A stretch of 64,000 nucleotides of DNA from Pterobdella sp. o SKG-2022 (taxonomy: Eukaryota; Annelida; Clitellata; Hirudinida; Piscicolidae), in contig OZ038320.1 of assembly GCA_964035795.1 (NCBI GenBank), positions 26,853,705-26,917,704 on the forward strand, written 5' to 3'. Positions 40,124 to 51,129 of this stretch are shown piece after piece. Under the pieces are notes generated by a model. It made no database searches, was not told the origin of the DNA, and saw only the letters and a program-made list of their open reading frames with translations. Both the position numbers and the translations under genes were made by a program. Positions within the stretch are counted from its first letter, which is position 1. The number at the start of each line of letters is the position of its first letter.

Positions 40124-43100
40124 TCAAACCTCTACAATAAAAATTTTACTCGATTGCAAATAGCAGTCATCACAGTAGAAACTGTGGGAGAAGTTGCCGT
40201 TGAGGTTGCATGAAAAACAACTTGAATACCACCATCCGGAAACGTACGTTTTGGCACAGTTAGTCAGTGTGCTGTTGAAGATAATAGTAGATGAAATGAG
40301 TTCAAGAAAAAATGTTATAAATGTATGTGCATTTTTTATAATTTTCTTACAGTTTCAAAATTTTTTGAAAAGCTTTTCTTTTCAATTCCATCAAAATATG
40401 AAACTAATATTAGATGAAAAAAGCCAAGCTCCGATTGCTTTACAATTCCATTATGGCATTTTGTAAAGCACATAATACAGCTACTTTGACAATATTAAGT
40501 TCCCAAGTTATACCTTAAAAGTTCAGAAATCCATGAAGTTTACTGATTTCTTGCTCTATTTAAGAAATCGTTAAATAAACATACTCAACTCAATATTATG
40601 TTGCAAAATACCTTTTCCTATGAAGTACATCTAAACCAAACGTCAATTAACAAAGCATTTAGTTAGTTATGGTAATGGCTGAAACTTGTGAGAAGTAGAC
40701 AAAAATTTTCATTTTATTAATGAGAGACTGACAAAAAAGCCATTTGAGACTCAGCCAAATATTTAATTGAAGGAGTAAAAACCATGAAAGTATCAAAAAC
40801 CGTTTTTTTTTTCTATACTGGCTCAGTTCACAAGAGAAAGATGATGAGTTTTTTGTGTCACAAAGAGGAAACCTGCACTGGTTGTCAGAAATAGATGGAA
40901 AAGCCGACTCACTATATAAATTGTATGGCATAAAATGACACATTTGCTCAATGTTTTTTTGTTATTTGCTTATATTTGGCTTTGAAACACATTTTCAAGC
41001 AGCATAAAAGCTGAGAATTGTAATTTATGACTTTGAAAGCCCCAATATAAAAACCGAGATATTGTCTTTGTAAACGTTTTGCTAGCTGATGCCAACACTA
41101 ATGCTCAAGACCTGTTGAGTCTTCTAAAAAAATTAATAATCATAATAGAGTAAAAATGAATTTAGCTGTATTTGCAGCAAAACGGCCCAACAGACGTGAA
41201 GCAGTGCACCACTCAAGCACTCAGAACACTCTATATATAGAAACCGACTATCTCCAGTTTCAAGCTCAATGCTAAATTCATTAAACTGAAGAAATTTGGA
41301 GCTAGAAAATAAATAATAAAAGATTAGACTCAAAAAAAAGTGATGCTTCATAAGATTGAATAAGCAATTTTTTTGCTTATTTTTTGTGAACAATGCCAAA
41401 TTTTTAAAGTCGCAAAATTTTTAATTTAAGAATTTTGACAAATAACTTTGTACCAGTTTTATTGCCATATGAAAATAATTTTTAAAAAGATGATTACTTT
41501 GCATATATGACAAAATCCTGTTATAATTAACGACAGAAAACATTGTTTTTATTCAATATTTTTTTGCTCACTAATAAAAACTAGTGTACTTTTTTTTGAA
41601 AAACACAAAACTGAGAGAGAGAACGAACGAAAAAAGTCCCACTTTTGCAACAAATATAGGTGTTCCACAGAGTGATGGGCTTAGTCCTGTTCTCTTTGCA
41701 ACGAATTTAAAAGCATCAATGAAAGAAGTCAAAAAAAAGTGCTTGCACAAGACGGAGCGTATGCCGATGACGTAGCCTTCATAAGTAAAAATGGTTATAA
41801 CCTCGAAATTGTCGAATAAACCCTGGCTTCTTGGAACCTACAAATGAACAGAGCAAAATCTAAAACTCTATCACTTGATGGAACAAATGGTGAATGAAGA
41901 AAAGCAAAAAACTGGAAATGCTTCTCGACTCTGAAGAAAAAAGGAAAAGAAGGAAAAATTTAGCAATAAGAGCCATGCAAAAAATGAACAAAATTGGACG
42001 TCAAGCATTGCAAGACCGAAAAAGGTAAGAATTTATAAAGCATGTGTACAATCGACTGCAGCACTTGGTCGATGAACAAATGAAAAGATCTATAGATAGT
42101 TCCAATAGTAGAATGGTGAAACACGCATGTGGAATCTTCTAGCCTAAACGCATGTTTACAAAAGAAATAAACACTTTCATTAAACATGTGAAGGGAAAAA
42201 TAATAATAATAACTATTTATATAGCGCCAAGGAAAACAACTGAGGCGAGGCAAGCAACTGAGGCGAAGCAAACAACTGAGGCGAAAAACGACGCTGGCAG
42301 ATGCTAGGACATATTTTGTGTGTATACGACCATGTTTCGGCAAAAAAAGCAACCATTGATTGTATCAAAACTAAAAAAAACAAGAAAAACTAAATACTCG
42401 ACCACTAACCACTTCCAAGGATGACTTGAAACGTCACTCCCTGTCAATAAAAGAGGCAATCGAATTTGCAAAAGACAGAAAATCGTGGAAGTATTCAATC
42501 AATATTCATTTTTTAGTTTTCTTTGCAAACCCTAATAAATAAAATAAAAAATAAAAAACACCAAGCAACAAACTTATCATTGTCATTGTCATAGGTGCTG
42601 AACTTTTGACCAGCAGTGGTGTAACGAGTATCTGGATAGTTCAAAATGTCCGACCCTTCTACAAAACCTCCAAGGTAGAAAGTAAAGTTCTCATATTCTC
42701 CTCCAACTCTCAATGATTCATACACGGCGTAACTACTTGTTTTCCTGTGACAATTTATTTTCCACAACTTCGCAGCAAAATAATTGAAAGTAATTCTGAA
42801 TTAATCAATCATAAACTAACGCTTGGTGACAAGTGATGAAAACGTAAAGTCTGTACTTCCTACTAAGAGTCAATAGACTCAAGTGTTTTAGGCCTAGCCA
42901 GTAGTAGGTGTTATCGCCTCTGAAACCTTCTTTGTAAGACTCCCAGTTTCTTGAGAAGTTAGAATACCCTGTGTTCTTTTGTACCAAAATCCCATTGTGT
43001 TCGACGATCACATTGATGAATTTTCCATCGATTAAAACTACTTCTGGCCCATTGTAATTTTCAAAGCGTGCTGTTTAAAAATATTTTTTGTGAGATTTTG

Positions 43101-43734
43101 AAGTGTATGTTTAATTAATTACCGAACCAATTTTTTATCCTAAGGTTACCATGAATATTAAATCCAATTATATAAAATAACTCATTTTATGTTTTTTTAA
43201 CAAGGTTAAACTTATTGGAGTTTTAGTTTTTTTAAAAATATTTTTTAAAAACTTTACATTTTGAAGTCTAAAATCAAAAAATAAAACTTACTATAATCTG
43301 CGCAAATTGGATAAAATGAAGAATCCTAAAACAAAAAAAATTTTATTAATAATTTGAAATTTGAAACGTTTTTTTTAAAAGTTGAAACAATTTAATGGTT
43401 CGTCAGAAGACAAAGTTACTGCGAAAAAAGTGCAGTTGTCGGCTTCTCGGAACTTTTTGCTGATAGAATTGTAGATCTCACAAACAGTCCGAGCACCACT
43501 GTTATTATAATAATTGAACCCTATACAGTTAGATGTTTGGTGACAATGGAAACTGCATCTGAGGAACGGCATTTCTGAATCGTTGCAGGAGTCGAAAGAG
43601 AGGGTTTCTGAAGGTTCTTCTAGAGAGCAGACCATGCTATCATTTCGGAAGCAAGATTTGAACTTTGAAAAGCATTTTGCTTCGATGCATATGAAAAAAA
43701 AGATAATTAGGAAATTTTTAAACTTGAATAACAT
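40124..43734 (-). CDS. Secreted PAN-like plus fibrinogen-related domain (FReD) protein, five exons
   Basis: Predicted secreted recognition protein of 305 residues. Exons (minus): 43734-43420, 43325-43292, 43070-42821, 42744-42574, 40271-40124; phases 0, 1, 2, 2 all match. Residues 1-20 are a signal peptide (FLIIFFFICIEAKC). Residues ~28-105 form a six- to seven-cysteine PAN/apple-like module with CHQTSNCIGFNYYNNSGA. The FReD follows: GKFINVIVEHNG, NFSRNWESYKEGF, YYWLGLKHLSLLT, YAVYESLRVGGEYENFTF, then FSTYDNDNDN with the calcium-site aspartates, and NCAKTYVSGWWYSSCFSCN with the terminal disulfide pair and NLNG. After NLNG only about 24 residues remain, shorter and unlike the usual FReD end, so a further exon or a divergent tail is possible. 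Intron 4 (2.3 kb) holds a retrotransposon remnant. Confidence 0.85.
41600..42565 (+). mobile_element. Degenerate non-LTR retrotransposon fragment, reverse transcriptase and 3' tail
   Basis: A 5'-truncated LINE copy in intron 4 of the FReD gene, opposite to the host gene. Pieces of a reverse transcriptase can be followed across frameshifts and stops: GVPQSDGLSPVLF (41659), AYADDVAFIS with the catalytic ADD (41757), RIYKACVQST (about 42030), HACGIF (42120), RRWQMLGHIL (about 42290), and a C-terminal EAIEFAKDRKSWKY. It ends in an A-rich tail near 42530-42560. The clade looks RTE-like or related, but that is a motif judgement. A short foreign module interrupts it at about 42196-42287. Confidence 0.8.
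42196..42287 (+). mobile_element. Short insertion with 18-base tandem units inside the retrotransposon
   Basis: Begins TAATAATAATAACTATTTAT, then AGCGCC and three copies of an 18-base unit CAACTGAGGCGA plus six variable bases. Removing it rejoins reverse-transcriptase coding sequence (HVKGK to RRWQ). GAAAAA is present at both edges and could be a target duplication. A diverged relative is at 43950-43995. Confidence 0.6.
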
Positions 43735-44329
43735 GTTTCAGCCTTTCAAGTTTTTGTTTGATAAAATGGATTTTCAATGCTTATATATACTTGCATTGGT
43801 AATGAATGGAAGTCAGAGATACATATCGCCTAAAGTTTTTAACAATATGATTATTATTTGGTTTATTTAAAAACATGAATATTTTATGTTTTTTTAATCA
43901 AATTCAATATTAATTTTAGAACAGTTTAAAACTCACTCAACAGGGATTTAGCAAGCTTTATAACGCCAAAGAAAGCAACTAAGACGAAATTTGTAAAGTA
44001 TTTTCAGTTTGACTAAAAAAAGCTGCCATAAAAAATATTCTTGCAATCAGTCAGTTTCAATCTTCTTAATAAACAATATATTTGAAAAATATATTTTTCA
44101 GTTTGCAAAAACAATTTACTTATCAATATTTAAAAGATGTCAAAAATTAAAAATAAAAGATTAGAAGAAGCATTTTGAAAAACTCAAATATTAAGTCTCT
44201 GGTCAACATCAGCGAAGAAGAATCTGGGTAGTGAACCCTACTCCTAAGACATGTTGTTAATATACATACTATGCATTTGGTCAATGTTAAAGGAAATAAG
44301 AATTAAATGAAGACTAGAAAAGTTCTCAA

Positions 44330-44515
44330 GTCGACCCCTATAGCTCAATAGTTGAGCATTAGAATAAATATTTAAAGTTACCGGTTTCGATCCCGCGTGG
44401 GCCGACAATTAGCACCTGCTCCACTGTTTTCGCTACATTAAATTTTATTGATAATGCATTACAATAAATGAAGTTGCTGTGCTTGATAATCCAAAGCTAA
44501 TCAATCAATTATTGA
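44330..44515 (+). mobile_element. tRNA-derived SINE
   Basis: The 5' part (44330-44406) folds as a decayed tRNA: GTCGACC pairs with GGCCGAC with one mismatch; the D-arm is GCTC-AATAGTT-GAGC; an A box is at TAGCTCAATAG and a B-box-like GGTTTCGATCC lies near 44384. The anticodon arm is degenerate. A body with GCACCTGCTCCACTG and a tail of AATC/AATT repeats follow, as in SINEs. It is not a functional tRNA gene. Confidence 0.75.
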
Positions 44516-44849
44516 GATAATCTTAAGTGTCAGCCTTTTTATGAAGGATTCTTGAAAAATACGATTCAAGCAAGATTAACTTTATAATGTAATTGTTTAC
44601 CTTTCTCACCGTCATCGGTTTACAGTTGTAATGTTCTTGAAATTTCTGTTTTTTGAAGACTCTTTAATGTAATTTCTATTTATTTTTTACGTAATTTTTA
44701 TAATGGATCATTCTTAATTTTGTCGAAATATATTTAAAAAATAAAAGAAGGCACTACCTCATATGTGTGAAGAATTCACTGGTTTTAATCAATATGTTTG
44801 CAAGGAAATTTGTATCGAGACATAATATTTTGAATTGCATATATAAAGA

Positions 44850-45000
44850 ATAAATATAAATAAATAAATAAATATATATATAAATACATTACAATAAAAA
44901 GATAAATATATATGTAACTATAAATAAATATGTGTATAGGTATATATCAATAAATAATTTTACACATTTGTAAATAAATAAATAAATATCTAGAATAGAA
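44850..45000. repeat. A/T microsatellite (AAAT)n and (TA)n
   Basis: AAATAAATAAATAAATATATATATAAATA and related imperfect units over about 150 bases. Low complexity with no coding potential. Confidence 0.8.
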
Positions 45001-45868
45001 AAAAATTTTGATTCTTTAAAATGGAAAAGTTTTCTCATTTATTCAAGCTTTCCATGTTCGTTTTTATATTCATACCTTTTCAATTTGATTGCCAATAAGT
45101 GATGCAACAATATAAAGAATATTTTGAGTCTAATATCAATCCTTTTGATAGTAAGCTTACTCCAGCAACTTTGATTATTTTTTTGGCATTTTTAACAATG
45201 CTTTGATGAGAAAAATAAAATTTATGCCTTTTTAATGGGCTGTAGTACAAAACCCTAATTTGCATATTGTGAATTGTACCATTTTTATATGGTTAGACAC
45301 TTTCTATAATGAAACGCACCAAAAATAAATAAATGAAAAATGAAAAAATCCTTAGAATTTTTTTTTAAAAACTCACTTTTCTACCTTGATGAAATTTTAT
45401 AACTTATCCTTTATGAAAAAAATAGTTTTTTTAAATTAGAGACAAAAACCTATTTGAACAAAGCTTCTCATTTAACTTTCAAAATATCTCTTGGTATTTT
45501 CGGGTTTTATCACAAGCATTTTCGGTAGAGACTTTTTAGTTACAACAATAAATGAAAATTTATATGGTTGAATTGTTTTTGAACGCTTAGTTTCTTGAAG
45601 TTATTAAATTTATGTGATGTTCATATTTGAAATTTATTTAACTTTCACAATGTTCGTATAATTTGAATTTTCATTATGTCTAAAACTATAAAAAAATAAA
45701 AGTCCAAAACTATTCTTTTATCTGATAAAACTTCAAATTTCATACAAAGTTTTTAAATTTCTTGAACAAATTAATTTAGAAAAATATAATTTATGACAAA
45801 GGATTTATTTGAGAAAAATGAGGAACTGGAAACAAGAATAAACTTTGAACGATTTGATATTTTTATAG

Positions 45869-46038
45869 CTTAATTTATACAGTAAAAACTCCAGATTATG
45901 AGGATTCAGAAGAACACGTAGAGAATAATTTTTATTGAACTAAAATTTTCAACAAGTAAAACCTTGTCATATCTCATTAGCTAATGAATTATGACAAGAT
46001 CTTAATTGTTGAAAATCTTTTACTGTATGAAATTCAAG
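45869..46038. repeat. Long fold-back inverted repeat
   Basis: The inner arms 45945-45978 and 45983-46016 are reverse complements over 34 bases with 5 mismatches around a 4-base AGCT loop. The outer arms CTTAATTTATACAGTAAAA (45869-45887) and the complement of TTTTACTGTATGAAATTCAAG (46018-46038) also pair. About 57 extra bases sit in the left arm only. It looks like a palindromic element or hairpin with an insertion in one arm. Confidence 0.8.
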
Positions 46039-47257
46039 TTTACAATAGAACATACGATGTCTTTAAAAAACTAACTCAACTCATAATAACAAATGAAATG
46101 AAAAAACATAAATTTAGAAAATCTATGCGAAATAATTTGCATTAAATGCAGATGAGTTGTTAAAAAATAGGAGGTAAAAAAACAAGTTGCCAAAGCCACA
46201 ATTGGGCAGAGAGTTTCAGTGTTCAAAGTTATCAGAAGCTGCACATCATCTTGAAATTATAGATCCCAACATTAGTTTTATGTGACTTCAACTTGTTGAA
46301 CTCTGAGGTACAAAATTTCTATATACTATCTACCTTCGAATTTTGGCTCTAAATAACAATTTAGTTAAATTTTCTACTTTAAATTTTCATATATTCACAA
46401 TTTGAGCTGGTTGTCGATCGAAATTTCTTCAAGATATTGCATTTTTCATAATTAAATATTTTGTATTTATTTGCATAGGTGGCCTAGTAAAGAATACTTA
46501 TTCAAAAATTCACCACGAATTCTAATAAAAGTTATAAAGGCAGTCAATTGAAGTATGCAAGAGGCAGTCAAGCAAGGATCGTAGGTTCAATTAACTGGAA
46601 GAACTTGTCAGCTTATTTTTCCATCTTACTTTCATTGTTTAACTTCATAATTTTGAATTGATTAATCTTTCCATTTTTGGTTATATAAATTATAAATACA
46701 CTTTGAATTTTTTAAATTCTTTTCCAACAAGTATTTACACGTGATAACTAGGTAAAAATATGATTTTAGTATATTCCGATTTTTTTTGCATTTAATTTCA
46801 TAAATAAAGTTTTTGTTTTTGATATGATGACAGGCTTATAAAATTAAGAATTATAACTGTTGAATAAATTATATGACAGTAACAAACCCATGGCCCTAAA
46901 AAGGTTTCAATGGCTCAGGTGAAATGCCTTGGATCGTTTTACAAAGACAATGGATCGAAAGTAAATTTAAAAGGTTTTTAAATAAAATAAAGTTTTTATT
47001 GAAAATTTTTATTAAATATGACTCTCATTATGAGCAAGGTTTTAAATCTAGATTTTCAGTTAATAAGCAAAATATTAATTTTATGAAATTCAATAAAACA
47101 AAAAGTTTAAAATGGAAATAACTGTTTATACAATAAATTCTAATAAATATTAATTAGAATCGGACAGATCTTAGAGGTTAGAAGAACTTATAAATTGTAA
47201 CCCAACACCCTTTCAAGCACTTCGATTGAAAACTATATGGTGAGCACAAGTTGTTTG

Positions 47258-47265
47258 TATAAAAG
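47258..47265 (+). promoter_or_regulatory. TATA-like box upstream of the bHLH gene
   Basis: TATAAAAG about 530 bases before the bHLH ATG. If used, the 5' UTR would be long or contain an intron. Confidence 0.3.
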
Positions 47266-47793
47266 TGATAAATCAATCGATTTTCCAACTCTAGTCTAAC
47301 AGTTGTGAACATTTTTATTGAATGAATTTTTGCGAAATGTTTCTTTTTTGAATGTTATTGATGACTATCTCAACAAAGAAGTTATAATTGAAATTGAAAA
47401 AGGAATTTATAAATATTTTATAAAACTCCAAATAAAATATGAAATGAGCATTTACGTTAATAAAATAAATGGGATATTGATAACGTTAAATGTTTCAAAT
47501 TCGAAACGATAAAAATGCTCACACAAATGAGACACATCATAGAATTTTAATGCATTAAAACCACATTGGCTCCTCCTATGAATAAATCATCCCTACAGAT
47601 GCTGCAGAATCATATAACACTACTGGTATTAAAAGCTGTTCAGAAACTCTTAAAAGAGTCTATCTTCATCCACTTTGTGTGGTTTCAAACGTTTTGTTGC
47701 AAGTATGGAAAGCTTTAAGCTACAATCGATTTTTTAATGTAACTTCACAAGCTTTTTTAAAACTGAAAACCTTAAAATAGATAAGGAAACAAA

Positions 47794-48513
47794 ATGAAGA
47801 AGAAAGAAAAAAACTATAAAAATCTACTTAAATTTAATAAAAAACTTTCAACAGATAAAAAAAAGTTGAATTTGAAAATAGTTGGAATTATTAAAAATTT
47901 AAAAGTTATAACACAAACTGAGAAGGAATTTCCATATTATCTCTCTCCACCCTCAGAAAAGGACTCGATTGAAGATAAAAATCAATTCCCTACGTTTCAA
48001 ATTGAAAATCCTCTCCAGCACCAACCAGAAAAACCTTTTGTTACAAAATCATCGAATTTCGAGTCAAAAGTGAACTCAAACTTGAATGTAGAAAGTTATA
48101 GCTTCATTAAGAGTTGCTCTAACAATGCAAACAATGAGAATGGACAGACCGCAAATTTTTTGAACGGTAATGTTTCTGTAAATGCAAAAAGAAAAGAGAA
48201 GTTTGACGATTTAAATCAATTTGTTTCAGAAAGCAGAAGTGGAAACGTACTCACAATAGGAAAAACAAAAATAAAAAAACACAATGGCAAATTCAAAGAA
48301 GACGATAAAAAAGCCGGTTTAAATGATAAAAATGACGGTATATTGGAAAGACCAACTAGAATCTTATACAAAAACCCATTGAACACGGCTTTTTCGAGAC
48401 TGAAGCAACTGGTGCCTCGCCTGCCTTCAGACAAACTCAGCAAGATCCACACAATCAGACTGGCCACCCACTACATTGACTTTCTATACAAACTTGCTCA
48501 ACAAGATGACTGA
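47794..48513 (+). CDS. twist: Twist-family bHLH protein with abnormal basic region
   Basis: An open frame of 239 residues ending in a helix-loop-helix. NTAFSRLKQLVP / RLPSDKLSKIHTIRL / ATHYIDFLYKL matches the Twist HLH (LPSDKLSKI and YIDFLY are Twist signatures; Hand and Paraxis differ there). HLH partners with E proteins and normally binds E-boxes. The basic region is not conserved: instead of the Twist NVRERQRTQSLNEAF arrangement it reads LERPTRILYKNPLNTAF, so the DNA-contacting Glu-Arg pair is missing or displaced by four residues. The Twist C-terminal WR domain is absent; the protein stops after AQQDD. Residues 1-55 are Lys-rich and may be intron: an excellent acceptor (CTCTCTCCACCCTCAG) precedes 47957, so a 5' exon upstream is possible. 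AATAAA is at 48666. Confidence 0.85.
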   Translation: MKKKEKNYKNLLKFNKKLSTDKKKLNLKIVGIIKNLKVITQTEKEFPYYLSPPSEKDSIEDKNQFPTFQIENPLQHQPEKPFVTKSSNFESKVNSNLNVESYSFIKSCSNNANNENGQTANFLNGNVSVNAKRKEKFDDLNQFVSESRSGNVLTIGKTKIKKHNGKFKEDDKKAGLNDKNDGILERPTRILYKNPLNTAFSRLKQLVPRLPSDKLSKIHTIRLATHYIDFLYKLAQQDD

Positions 48514-50050
48514 ATGACAGTTGGATTGATTACTTGAAGTTCTAACTCATTTTTGTTTAAAATTGAAATTATTGGTTCAAAGATTTGCAACGATTAGCAT
48601 AAGTTTTTTATTTATTTTAAAAATGAAATCTTTCAGTTTTTGAGCATGTGATTAAATCAATGTGAAATAAAACACGTCGTAATAGATTAAAAGAAAATTT
48701 TAAATTCACTCGTTAGTGTATTGAAGTTATTATTTCTTTTCATTTTCGTTATAATCAATGGAAGATTTCAAAATTTTTAAATTACAAACTGATCGGATAT
48801 AAGTATAAAATAAAATTGCAGTTAATAGACCCTTGCTGGAAGGCATGTGAATAAACGAACTAATATAATGGCGAACAGAATAAAAGCTAGTAATGCTGAG
48901 ATTAAACGACATGAAAAAAGCTTTCTAACTGCAAGCAACAAATATTAAATCTTCTTTAAAAGACCCTTGATAAGTTTTAAAAAAACTACGAAATTTTGTT
49001 GCTATGCCAAGAAATTGAATCAAAATCTATTAGATAAAAATTTTTTATCATTAAACTATAAAGCTTTATTAACTTCCCCCGCAGAATAAGGTTTGAAAAT
49101 TTTATAACTCAAGAAGAATTCTGATATTTTTATTTATGCTTTTGCAGAATTGACTATGCATTTATTGATGTCTGGCTATTTGCATATATGTAAAAGATTC
49201 CGTTTCAACCCCGCTATCTATTTCTCGAAAACATGCCAATTTTAACAAAAATCTAATTATCTTTGCAATTTTTCTAAATTTTAAAATATTTTTATGCAAA
49301 AACGTGTTAAATTTCTTGAAACCTAAGTTTTAGTAAAATTACGAAAACTTATTTGTAAATTGATGTTATGTGTTTGAGGAAATAATACACTATACAATAT
49401 ACTGTCATTCATCAAAACAAAAATTGGACACAAGTTGATAATAGTAGTAATGGTAACAATAACTAAAAAGATGGAAAGACTCATAATGACAAAGAGATGA
49501 AAGGATGATGTATTAAGATGAGAAAGCAGTCTGGAAGCATGCTTCAATATTCAATACTGGAAATGCGATGTAGAAAATCTTTCTTAAATAGATTTATTCA
49601 TAAAAACCGTATAAAAATTGTGAAAGAAATGAAATTCTTGTTGTAATATAGGTCGAAAGCTTTAAATTGTTCCAAGAAATTTTAAAACAAGCCATTCACG
49701 CCGGTGTTGGGATATTGACATAAACTTAAAGAGACTCAAACGAACGCAGAAGAAGGATTACATAGAGAATAATAGAGGAGTAGCTTATTGGATTGGCGCT
49801 GAAAGGGTATTGAAGCAGGAAACGTGAAGAAATGACCACATTGTTGCCTTTTTATTCTCCTGTGTGTGCTTATTTGTGATTGTTTAAACGAATTGTCAGA
49901 GGCCTTCTTTGACAATTTTATGCTAGCTTCAGTACAAACTACTAAAGATTTTCTTGAAAAAAATTTCTTGCATGAGTTTTATAAAATTGTTAAGCTATTT
50001 AATTCGTAAATGTCTGCGTTATTTATTTATTCAAAACAAATTTGTTGCTT
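48514..50050. other. Intergenic, no genes seen
   Basis: 3' flank of the bHLH gene. AATAAA at 48666-48671 is its probable poly(A) signal. Positions 49690-49870 are less A/T-rich but have no supported open frame. The rest is A/T-rich. Confidence 0.5.
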
Positions 50051-50102
50051 CAAAGCTATGCGCGCAGACTCACACGGCAGAAGAAAAAGACGATTGTGAA
50101 GG

Positions 50103-50112
50103 TATATAAAAG
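50103..50112 (+). promoter_or_regulatory. TATA box (TATATAAAAG)
   Basis: Strong TATA element in a locally G/C-richer context, with a start site expected near 50135. It lies 250-650 bases before the exons at 50360 and 50762 and is probably their promoter. Confidence 0.55.
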
Positions 50113-50359
50113 AACAGAGGGTTTTAGTTTTGCTTCAGCACTGAAGTTACCAAGGTGTTAATGTGTTTTTAAAATTCCAAGAATAAAGTTTTCTAGTTTT
50201 TCAAACCTTCTTTTTAAAAGTTGACGACCAAGCTTAAACTATTAGTTTTAGAAAGACATTCAAACTGCAAAACGTCAATCAATTTTTGTTATTTGCAATG
50301 TGAAAAAAGAATTTGAAAAATAGGCTAAAATAATTTTTAAAAAACTTAGCTGTATTTAG

Positions 50360-51027
50360 TTGGTTACAATTTTGCCTCATGCCTCAAAGTCATTTTTTAA
50401 TGGTGAGTTTGAAAGAACAATATAAGTTTTATTTCAGTTAATAAATTCAGATTTAATAAAATCTTGTTGAATTTATAAAATTAATTCGAATAAAATTTTA
50501 AAAATTTTGAATTTTAGTTATTTGATACATTTATTTAATAAATATCTATGGAATCTGAATTTGAAAATAGTTTTAAAGCATCATTATTTTTGGGCATGTC
50601 ATTCAAACGAAACTTTCTCATCTTTTTATCAAAAGTTTCAATGAAGTTAATATGTTTCTTGTGTTTTTTTCATTTCAAACAATTCCAAAAATTTGAACTT
50701 TTACAAATGGAAAATCAACCAGTCGTATTCAGCTTTTCTCAAAGGGTCTGAATTTATCTAGTCAAAACATCCGACATATTTGAAAAATACCCACTTAATG
50801 CCGAAGTTTGCCTCAATAAAGCAGCCTCTTATGGGGTAGGTATCAGATATAAAGCTGATAAAAACAACGACTGCACTTTTGATCTTAGGGCGAGAAGCAT
50901 TATTCAACAGGGTTTCAAAAATAATGGCTTGGTGAAGCTGGAATACACAACAAAATGCTTGCAGAAAAATATGGAGTCTTCAAAAGGCCACGAAAACTTG
51001 AAACTTCATCCGTTATTCTGTTTTTGA
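50360..51027 (+). CDS. Unrecognised small cysteine-containing protein, last two exons
   Basis: The last exon 50762-51027 is open from a TCTAG acceptor to TGA, with clearly protein-like content (DIFEKYPLNAEVCLNKAA, YKADKNNDCTFDLRAR, GLVKLEYTTKCLQK) and five cysteines. The preceding exon 50360-50402 ends at a strong donor (AATG/GTGAGT) in phase 1, which matches the acceptor, and reads LVTILPHASKSFFN. The start codon and any signal peptide are not identified; they may lie between the TATA box at 50103 and 50360. AATAAA at 51120 follows. I do not recognise the family. The regular cysteines and the length suggest a small secreted or extracellular domain, but this is a guess. Confidence 0.5.
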
Positions 51028-51129
51028 TGTATTGATGCCTTGAATGTATTCTCTATCATGGAATTTTTTGGTTGTTTACTAATTATAGAAAGTAAATACT
51101 AAACTTCAGTGAGATTGGGAATAAATAAA

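Larger units (their letters stand above)
43735..47790. other. Intergenic region with SINE and fold-back, no genes seen
   Basis: Between the start of the FReD gene and the bHLH gene. Contains a diverged copy of the 18-base-unit repeat (43950-43995), a tRNA-derived SINE (44330-44515), A/T microsatellite (44850-45000) and a long fold-back (45869-46038). A TATAAAAG at 47258-47265 precedes the bHLH gene. Small open frames here look random. Confidence 0.5.

Noticed and set aside
41960..42352. 130-residue minus-strand frame with repeated RLSCLPRLSC
   Set aside because: Antisense of the retrotransposon and of its 18-base tandem units.
44330..44406. Functional tRNA gene
   Set aside because: Anticodon stem does not form, the T-arm is imperfect and a SINE body follows.
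50548..50751. 67-residue frame with a signal-peptide-like MKLICFLCFF
   Set aside because: No donor joins it in phase to the exon at 50762; the gap would be a 37-38 base intron in the wrong phase.
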